DNA of 18,565 bases from DASPXK01 sp035637315 (GTDB lineage Bacteria > Chloroflexota > UBA6077 > JACCZL01), in NCBI GenBank assembly GCA_035637315.1, contig DASPXK010000192.1:1-18565 (forward strand). Reading direction: 5' to 3'. The position numbers and the translations under genes are program-made. Numbering within the stretch: position 1 is the first letter of the stretch; every line of letters begins with the position of its first letter. The notes under the pieces were generated by a model. The model had not been told where the DNA came from and searched no databases. It saw only the letters and a list, made by a program, of their open reading frames with translations. Positions 14,282 to 18,565 of the stretch are shown here, piece by piece.

Positions 14282-14839
14282 CTAGCCCTGACCCGACCGA
14301 CCGCCCCGGCTGACCGTCTCCAACAGGTTGTCCGCCGTCCGCAGGCGCGCGCTCAGTGAGGTCAGGAACGCCACCGCCACCTCGACATGGCGGCTCACGA
14401 TCTGCAGGATGTCGGCTCGCCCGATCGACAGCGTCTCGGTCTGCTCGGCGGCGATCACCGTCGCCGAGCGTGGCCCACTGTCGAACAACGACAGCTCGCC
14501 AAAATACTCGCCGGGCCCGAGGCTGGCCAGCACGATCGCCTCTCCCGACTCGCTCTCGCGCACCACGTTGACGCGCCCCGAGCGGATGACGTGTAAGGTC
14601 GAGCCGAGCTCGCCCATCGCGACGATCTTGTCACCGGGCGCGTAGCTGTTGCGGCGAGCGACCTGGACGATGTCGCTCAGCCGATGAGGAGGCACTTCCT
14701 GGAAGAGTGGGATGTCCTCGAGAAGCGCCTGGGCCCGCAGCCGCTCCTCATTGTGCTCGACCCAGTGAGGCGGCAGCCCGGCGAAAAGCGAAGGTACGAG
14801 CACCCGCTTGCCGCCGCTCCTGTGACTCGAATCAGCCAC
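14282..14839 (-). CDS. Stand-alone cyclic-nucleotide-binding domain protein
   Basis: A 185-residue protein with one cNMP-binding beta-barrel (about 42-160). The phosphate-binding cassette looks intact: EYFGELSLFDSGPRSATV (111-128), with E115 and R124 in the positions that contact ribose and phosphate. CRP/FNR regulators carry a DNA-binding winged helix after the C-helix; here the protein ends shortly after a helical segment (SRHVEVAVAFLTSLSARLRTADNLLETV), so it is not a CRP-type transcription factor by itself. It more likely acts by protein contact, possibly as a dimer through that helix. The start is GTG (14837-14839), with an AGGAGGAGGG Shine-Dalgarno about 9-10 bases upstream. A candidate promoter lies in the 82 bp before it, so it may be transcribed apart from sco. 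Confidence 0.88.
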   Translation of the reverse strand: MADSSHRSGGKRVLVPSLFAGLPPHWVEHNEERLRAQALLEDIPLFQEVPPHRLSDIVQVARRNSYAPGDKIVAMGELGSTLHVIRSGRVNVVRESESGEAIVLASLGPGEYFGELSLFDSGPRSATVIAAEQTETLSIGRADILQIVSRHVEVAVAFLTSLSARLRTADNLLETVSRGGRSGQG

Positions 14840-14878
14840 GCCAGTCCACCCTCCTCCTGAGAGCTTCCGCCACGACGC

Positions 14879-14909
14879 ATTGTAGCAGCGGACCTGACGG
14901 ACTCGTCAT
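14879..14909 (-). promoter_or_regulatory. Candidate sigma-70 promoter for the cNMP-binding gene
   Basis: Read on the minus strand, ATGACG (14909-14904) and TACAAT (14884-14879) resemble -35 and -10 boxes, separated by 19 bases. Transcription would start near 14872, leaving a leader of about 33 nt that contains the AGGAGGAGGG ribosome-binding site. The -10 is one base from consensus; the -35 is weaker and the spacer slightly long. Confidence 0.45.
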
Positions 14910-14921
14910 TACCGGTGGTCG

Positions 14922-15530
14922 CTAGGACGCCAGCCGCCTGACCTCGTCCACCACTTGCTCGACGTCCACCTCGTCGCCGCGCGGGTACCAGCGAATCTGC
15001 GCGCGTGGGTCGATCACCACGAATCGGGTGGTATGAACGATCTCGGCACGCCCTCCGCCCGATGGCGGTCCGAGCGTGGGCGCGCCCAGGTGGAAGCCGG
15101 CCACCATAAGATCCTCCATCTCGGCCCGATCGCCGGTCAGGAACCGCCAATTGGCCGGGTCGGCCCCGAAGTGGGCCGCGTAGCCGGCCAGGACCTGCGG
15201 AGTGTCATGCTCCGGATCGACGCTGAAGGACACCAGGACCGCTTTGCCGTCGAGCAAGCGGGCATCCCTCAACCGATCCCGGATCCGACTCATCGTCGCG
15301 CTCAGCAGCGGGCACGCGTCCGTGCAGTTGGTGAAGACGAAGTCCGCCACGACCACCTTGCCCGCCAGGTCGGCCGAGCTGAAGGGGCTGCCCTGCTGAT
15401 CGACGAGCGTGAACTCAGGCGCGGGCCCGAGCATCGGCAGGGTGCTGGCGGGGCGGCAGGCGGCGCCCAGCGCCAGATGCACCCCGAGCAGGAAGGACAG
15501 CAGACACGGCGCCCTGATCGACCGTCTCAC
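14922..15530 (-). CDS. SCO1/SenC family copper chaperone
   Basis: A 202-residue, membrane-tethered thioredoxin-fold protein that delivers copper to, or reduces the cysteines of, the CuA centre of cytochrome oxidase. The copper ligands are visible: C69 and C73 in FTNCTDACP, and H166 in IVHTTRFVVID. The N-terminus has a hydrophobic segment (about 9-24) ending in LGAACRP, which could be an uncleaved anchor or a poor lipobox at C25. The start is GTG at 15528-15530; it overlaps the stop of the ctaA-ctaB fusion as GTGA, so the two proteins are translationally coupled. This places oxidase copper loading and heme A synthesis in one operon. Length and motifs are typical of the family. Confidence 0.94.
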   Translation of the reverse strand: MRRSIRAPCLLSFLLGVHLALGAACRPASTLPMLGPAPEFTLVDQQGSPFSSADLAGKVVVADFVFTNCTDACPLLSATMSRIRDRLRDARLLDGKAVLVSFSVDPEHDTPQVLAGYAAHFGADPANWRFLTGDRAEMEDLMVAGFHLGAPTLGPPSGGGRAEIVHTTRFVVIDPRAQIRWYPRGDEVDVEQVVDEVRRLAS

Positions 15531-17371
15531 AGCAACGCTTGGCGGTCCACGACCATCGCGACGAAGAGCAGCGCCAGGTAGACGATCGAGTAGCGGAACA
15601 GGCGGCGCGCGGCCTCGATGCTGGCGTCGCGAACCAGGCGGATCGCCTGGAAGATGAACAAGCCGCCCAGGACGGCGGCCGCGACGAGATACACCGAGCC
15701 AAGCAGGCCGATCGTGAACACCAGGACCGTCAACGCCACCATCGCCAGCGAGTACCAGAGAATCTGGCGGCGGGTCTCCTCGTCGCCCCGAACGATCGGC
15801 AGCATCGGGATCCGGGCCGCCTCGTAGTCGCGCCTCATCACCAGCGACAGCGCCCAGAAGTGAGGCGGAGTCCAGACGAAGACGATGGCGAACAGGCAGG
15901 CTGCCAGCAGCGAGATCTCATTCGTCACGGCGGCGATCCCGACGACCGGCGGGACGGCCCCGGCTGCGCCGCCGATGATGATGTTGGCGGGTGTTCGGCG
16001 TTTGAGCCAGCATGTGTACACGAATACGTAGAAGAGGAGTGCCAACAGCGTTAGCCCGCCTGAGAGCAGATTGACGAACGTGAGCATCACCGCGAAGGAG
16101 AGCGCCCCAAGGGTGATGCCGAACAGCAGGGCTCGGCTCGGACTCACCAGCCCGGCCGGGATTGGGCGCGCCGCCGTGCGGTCCATCAACTGGTCCACGT
16201 CTCGGTCCAGATAGTGGTTGATCGCCCCGGCCCCGCCGGCCGCCAGCGCCCCACCGAGTAACGTGAACAGGACCAGGGACAGAGGCGGCAAGCCGCGCTG
16301 GGCGATGAGCATGGCCGCCAGGGTGGTGATCAGCAAGAGCGCCATGACTCGCGGCTTGGTGAGCTCAACGTACGCCTCCACCATTTGGCGCGGGCTTGTG
16401 CCTCGCTCACGCGTGGCCGGCCTGGGCGGCCGGTAGATCGCCGTCCGATCAGATCGCCAGGTGAGGCCCGCCAGGACCACGACCAGCGCCCAGACCGCCG
16501 TCGCCCCGGCCACGTGAGCGGTCTGGACGAGCGGGCTGGGCCCCAGCATCACCGCCAACGCGCCGATCGCTCCCTGAAGCACGATCGAGATGGCCACCAG
16601 CGCGGCCACGAGCCGTATCTCCAGCGACTCGCGACGTGCCTTCCAGGCCGTGGCGAAGGCCAGCCCAGCCACCACGTACGCCGCCAGGCGATGGGTTAGC
16701 TGCAGGTCGACCAGTGGGCTCGACCCAAACGGCAGCGCCTGGCCGTTGCAGCCCGGAAAGCCCACGCAGGCCCAGCCGGCCCCGTCGGCCCGTACGAGCG
16801 CCCCGATCAGAACCAACAGGAACGTGCCAGCTGTCGTGAGCGCCACGAGGATAGGGAAGCTTTCCCGCCCACTGGGAGAGAACAAGCGCGCTTCGCGGAA
16901 CAAGTGTGCTTCGCGGGGTCGGGGTGAGGGCGTACCTGCGCCCCAGGGTGAGGGCGAAGCGCTGATCGCGGTCCAGATCACCAGCCCGAGGATCAGCATG
17001 GCGAAGCCGAGGTGGACCAGGACCGCCAGCGCCGGCAGTTCCAGCAAGACCACAACGGCTCCCAGCCCGATCTCGACGGCCAGCAGCAGCGGCGCGAGCG
17101 TGGCCGGCACGAATACACCAGGCCGAGCCCGCCCCCACGTCCAGGCGGCGGCGGCCAACGCCAGGATGGCCGCGGAGACCAGGGCCACCAGCAGACGATG
17201 GGTGTATTCGATGATGGCAGCCGGGTCCGGGGGCGGGACCAATCGGCCGTGGCACAGCGGCCAGTCTGGACATCCGAGGCCGGAGCCGCTCGTGCGGACG
17301 ACGGCGCCGACGACGATCAGCAGGTAGGTCCCGACGGCGGTGGCCAGCGCCAGACGTCGGAGCCGGATCAT
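15527..17371 (-). CDS. ctaA/ctaB: Heme A synthase (CtaA) - heme O synthase (CtaB) fusion
   Basis: A 614-residue polytopic protein with both final steps of heme A synthesis. Residues 1-310 are CtaA/COX15: pseudo-repeated four-helix halves with heme-ligand histidines H58 (EYTHRL), H120 (VHLGF), H227 (LTHRLA) and H286 (TAHVAG), and extracytoplasmic cysteine pairs C34/C40 (GCPDWPLC) and C202/C208. Residues 330-614 are CtaB, a UbiA-type prenyltransferase: YVELTKPRVM, then the prenyl-diphosphate/Mg motif NHYLDRDVDQLMDR (N385, D389, D393), and the second Asp motif RRDYEAARIPMLP. CtaB farnesylates heme B to heme O and CtaA oxidises it to heme A, so the fusion may channel heme O. Residues 137-172 are a Pro/Ser/Arg-rich insert with a tandem repeat. 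The ATG (17369-17371) has a GAGAGG site, and TATAAT lies upstream. It is coupled to sco. Confidence 0.95.
   Translation of the reverse strand: MIRLRRLALATAVGTYLLIVVGAVVRTSGSGLGCPDWPLCHGRLVPPPDPAAIIEYTHRLLVALVSAAILALAAAAWTWGRARPGVFVPATLAPLLLAVEIGLGAVVVLLELPALAVLVHLGFAMLILGLVIWTAISASPSPWGAGTPSPRPREAHLFREARLFSPSGRESFPILVALTTAGTFLLVLIGALVRADGAGWACVGFPGCNGQALPFGSSPLVDLQLTHRLAAYVVAGLAFATAWKARRESLEIRLVAALVAISIVLQGAIGALAVMLGPSPLVQTAHVAGATAVWALVVVLAGLTWRSDRTAIYRPPRPATRERGTSPRQMVEAYVELTKPRVMALLLITTLAAMLIAQRGLPPLSLVLFTLLGGALAAGGAGAINHYLDRDVDQLMDRTAARPIPAGLVSPSRALLFGITLGALSFAVMLTFVNLLSGGLTLLALLFYVFVYTCWLKRRTPANIIIGGAAGAVPPVVGIAAVTNEISLLAACLFAIVFVWTPPHFWALSLVMRRDYEAARIPMLPIVRGDEETRRQILWYSLAMVALTVLVFTIGLLGSVYLVAAAVLGGLFIFQAIRLVRDASIEAARRLFRYSIVYLALLFVAMVVDRQALL
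16862..16956. repeat. Repeat-rich insertion inside the CtaA part of the fusion gene
   Basis: Two 18-bp units, GAACAAGCGCGCTTCGCG (16880-16897) and the same with two changes (16898-16915), lie in tandem and encode REARLF/REAHLF. Next to them GGGTGAGGGCG occurs twice, at 16922-16932 and 16946-16956. The translated stretch (about residues 137-172) is low-complexity and sits in the loop between the two CtaA halves. It looks like an intergenic-type repeat captured in frame. Confidence 0.75.
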
Positions 17372-17389
17372 GCGCGCCTCTCGATTCCC

Positions 17390-17395
17390 ATTATA
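17390..17395 (-). promoter_or_regulatory. Consensus -10 box for ctaA-ctaB
   Basis: The complement of 17390-17395 is a perfect TATAAT, about 19 bases before the ctaA-ctaB ATG. The predicted leader is only about 12 nt, but it includes the GAGAGG ribosome-binding site (17376-17381). No good -35 hexamer is found at 16-18 bases upstream (GTGCCC at 17 bp), so an activator or an extended element may be needed. Confidence 0.5.
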
Positions 17396-17404
17396 GCCCT
17401 GCGC

Positions 17405-17435
17405 TTGCCAGGGGGCACGCCGAGCGGCCTATACT
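17405..17435 (+). promoter_or_regulatory. Candidate promoter for the siroheme decarboxylase gene
   Basis: TTGCCA (17405-17410) and TATACT (17430-17435), spaced by 19 bases, form a candidate -35/-10 pair. Transcription would start near 17442, about 40 nt before the preferred GTG start. The divergent ctaA-ctaB -10 box ends only 9 bp away, so the two promoters sit back to back and could share a regulator. Confidence 0.45.
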
Positions 17436-17483
17436 GGCATCGTGGGCGGCCGGCGACGAAGCCGTGCGGCCAGAGGTAGCGCC

Positions 17484-18527
17484 GTGGACGATCTCGACAA
17501 GCGACTGCTCAATCGTATCCAGTCCGACTTCCCGCTCGTCTCTCGCCCCTACCTGGAGCTGGGCCAGCCCCTAGGCCTGGGCGAGGACGAGGTGATCGAG
17601 CGTACCAGCGCGCTCAAGGCGGTGCGAATCATTCGCCAGGTGAGCGCGATCTTCGACACCAAGGCGCTCGGCTACAAGTCGAGCCTGGTCGCTATGCGGA
17701 TCGCTGCTCATCGAATCAACGAGGCAGCCCAGATCATCAACGAGCACCCCGGCGTGACCCACAACTACGAGCGAAACCACGAGTACAACCTCTGGTTCAC
17801 CATCGCCGTGCCGCCGACCTCGGACCTGGAGGCGACGGTCGATCGGCTCCACGAGCTGGCCGGCGCTCTGGTCACACGGGTGATGTACACCCTGCGGCTG
17901 TTCAAGATCGGCGTCAATCTGGACATGACCGGCGAGCGGCGGCCCGACGCTATGGCGGTCCCCGAGTACGGCGAGGACGATCGGGCCCGCGCCCGCGGCT
18001 CGTCGCTCAGCCCACTGGACATCGGGGTGATCCGCGAGCTCCAGGAGGATCTACCCGTAGAGCCGCGGCCGTTCGCGGCCATGGCCGGGCGGCTGGGTAC
18101 CGACGAGGATGGACTGTTCGCGGCAGCTGGCGACCTGAAGCGGCGCGGCTTCCTGCGCCGCTTCGCGGCGATCCTGTACCACCGCCGGGCCGGCTTCAAG
18201 GCCAACGGGATGGGCGTCTGGGCGGTGCCGCCCGACGACGTGCTCGAGATCGGCACCAGGATGGCATCGTTCGCGGCGGTCAGCCACTGCTACCAGCGGC
18301 CCACCTATCCCGACTGGCCTTACAGCGTCTTCAGCATGGTCCACGGCCGTTCAGTCGAGGAGTGCGAGGAGATCCTGAGCGCGATCTCGAAGGCGACCGG
18401 CGTCGGCGAGTACCTGTCGCTCTACTCCACCCGCGAATACAAAAAGACCCGCGTGCGCTACTTCACGCCCGAGATGGAGGAGTGGGAGCGGAAGTACCTG
18501 CCGGAGCGAGTGGCGGCGACCGGCTAG
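17484..18527 (+). CDS. Siroheme decarboxylase, two-domain (AhbA-AhbB / NirDL type)
   Basis: A 347-residue cytosolic protein made of two tandem Lrp/AsnC-like halves. It removes carboxyl groups from siroheme to give 12,18-didecarboxysiroheme, a precursor of heme (Ahb pathway) or heme d1 (Nir pathway). Each half has a helix-turn-helix-like start (DDLDKRLLNRIQ, and SPLDIGVIRELQ at about 176) and the family signature: HNYERNHEYNLWFT (93-106) in the first, CYQRPTYPDWPY (269-280) followed by SVFSMVH in the second. In family members these basic and aromatic residues bind siroheme; they no longer serve gene regulation. The frame is open to a GTG at 17442, but GTG 17484 is preferred: AGAGG lies seven bases upstream and the protein then starts at the conserved DDLDK. 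Its divergence from ctaA-ctaB supports a heme-supply role. Confidence 0.92.
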   Translation: MDDLDKRLLNRIQSDFPLVSRPYLELGQPLGLGEDEVIERTSALKAVRIIRQVSAIFDTKALGYKSSLVAMRIAAHRINEAAQIINEHPGVTHNYERNHEYNLWFTIAVPPTSDLEATVDRLHELAGALVTRVMYTLRLFKIGVNLDMTGERRPDAMAVPEYGEDDRARARGSSLSPLDIGVIRELQEDLPVEPRPFAAMAGRLGTDEDGLFAAAGDLKRRGFLRRFAAILYHRRAGFKANGMGVWAVPPDDVLEIGTRMASFAAVSHCYQRPTYPDWPYSVFSMVHGRSVEECEEILSAISKATGVGEYLSLYSTREYKKTRVRYFTPEMEEWERKYLPERVAATG

Positions 18528-18565
18528 CCGCGGACTGAGGCGGCTGTCCGCTGCGCCAGGGCGGC

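Noticed and set aside
17484..18527. Lrp/AsnC transcription regulator
   Set aside because: The fold is Lrp-like, but both halves carry the HNYERNHEYNLWFT and CYQRPTYPDWPY signatures of siroheme decarboxylases.

Overview
This is an 18.6 kb window of high-GC chromosomal DNA. The gene content fits a free-living, aerobic bacterium, most likely Chloroflexota (Thermomicrobia/Dehalococcoidia-like lineages). That assignment is inferred from the combination of a DUF2079 membrane protein, a CtaA-CtaB fusion, a DUF5010/GH99-like protein, frequent GTG/TTG starts and high GC3; no rRNA or marker gene is present to prove it. No tRNA, rRNA, CRISPR array, transposase or prophage gene was seen.

Layout. (1) 1-1289, minus: ATPase and the start of the permease of an ABC-2 exporter, with two different 7-bp tandem-repeat arrays at the ATPase gene's two ends. 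(2) 1417-1848, plus: DUF420/CtaM-like membrane protein. (3) 1959-3904, minus: OmpR-type response regulator and its histidine kinase, coupled by an ATGA overlap. (4) 3905-4248: mostly non-coding, with a doubtful small membrane ORF, a direct repeat and a perfect palindrome. (5) 4249-10370, plus: a tight run of DUF2064/TIGR04282 glycosyltransferase, radical SAM/SPASM enzyme and a 1437-residue fusion of a DUF2079 polytopic membrane domain to a GH31 glycosidase. (6) 10434-12270, plus: a short leader ORF and a five-helix membrane protein carrying a C-terminal sulfite-oxidase-like molybdopterin domain. (7) 12308-14839, minus: family 2 glycosyltransferase, secreted DUF5010/GH99-like protein and a stand-alone cyclic-nucleotide-binding protein. 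(8) 14922-17371, minus: SCO copper chaperone and a heme A synthase/heme O synthase fusion, coupled by a GTGA overlap. (9) 17484-18527, plus: two-domain siroheme decarboxylase (AhbA/AhbB or NirDL type), divergent from ctaAB.

Two themes recur. The first is heme and cytochrome-oxidase maturation: CtaA-CtaB, SCO, CtaM-like and siroheme decarboxylase, the last suggesting that heme (or heme d1) is made from siroheme. The second is envelope glycan metabolism: two glycosyltransferases, the DUF2079-GH31 fusion and the DUF5010/GH99-like protein. Two of the largest proteins share a design: polytopic membrane domain, Pro/Ala-rich tether, then an enzyme domain expected outside the membrane. The least ordinary items are the DUF2079-GH31 fusion, the internal twin-arginine motif in the molybdoenzyme, and the repeat-derived insertion in CtaA.
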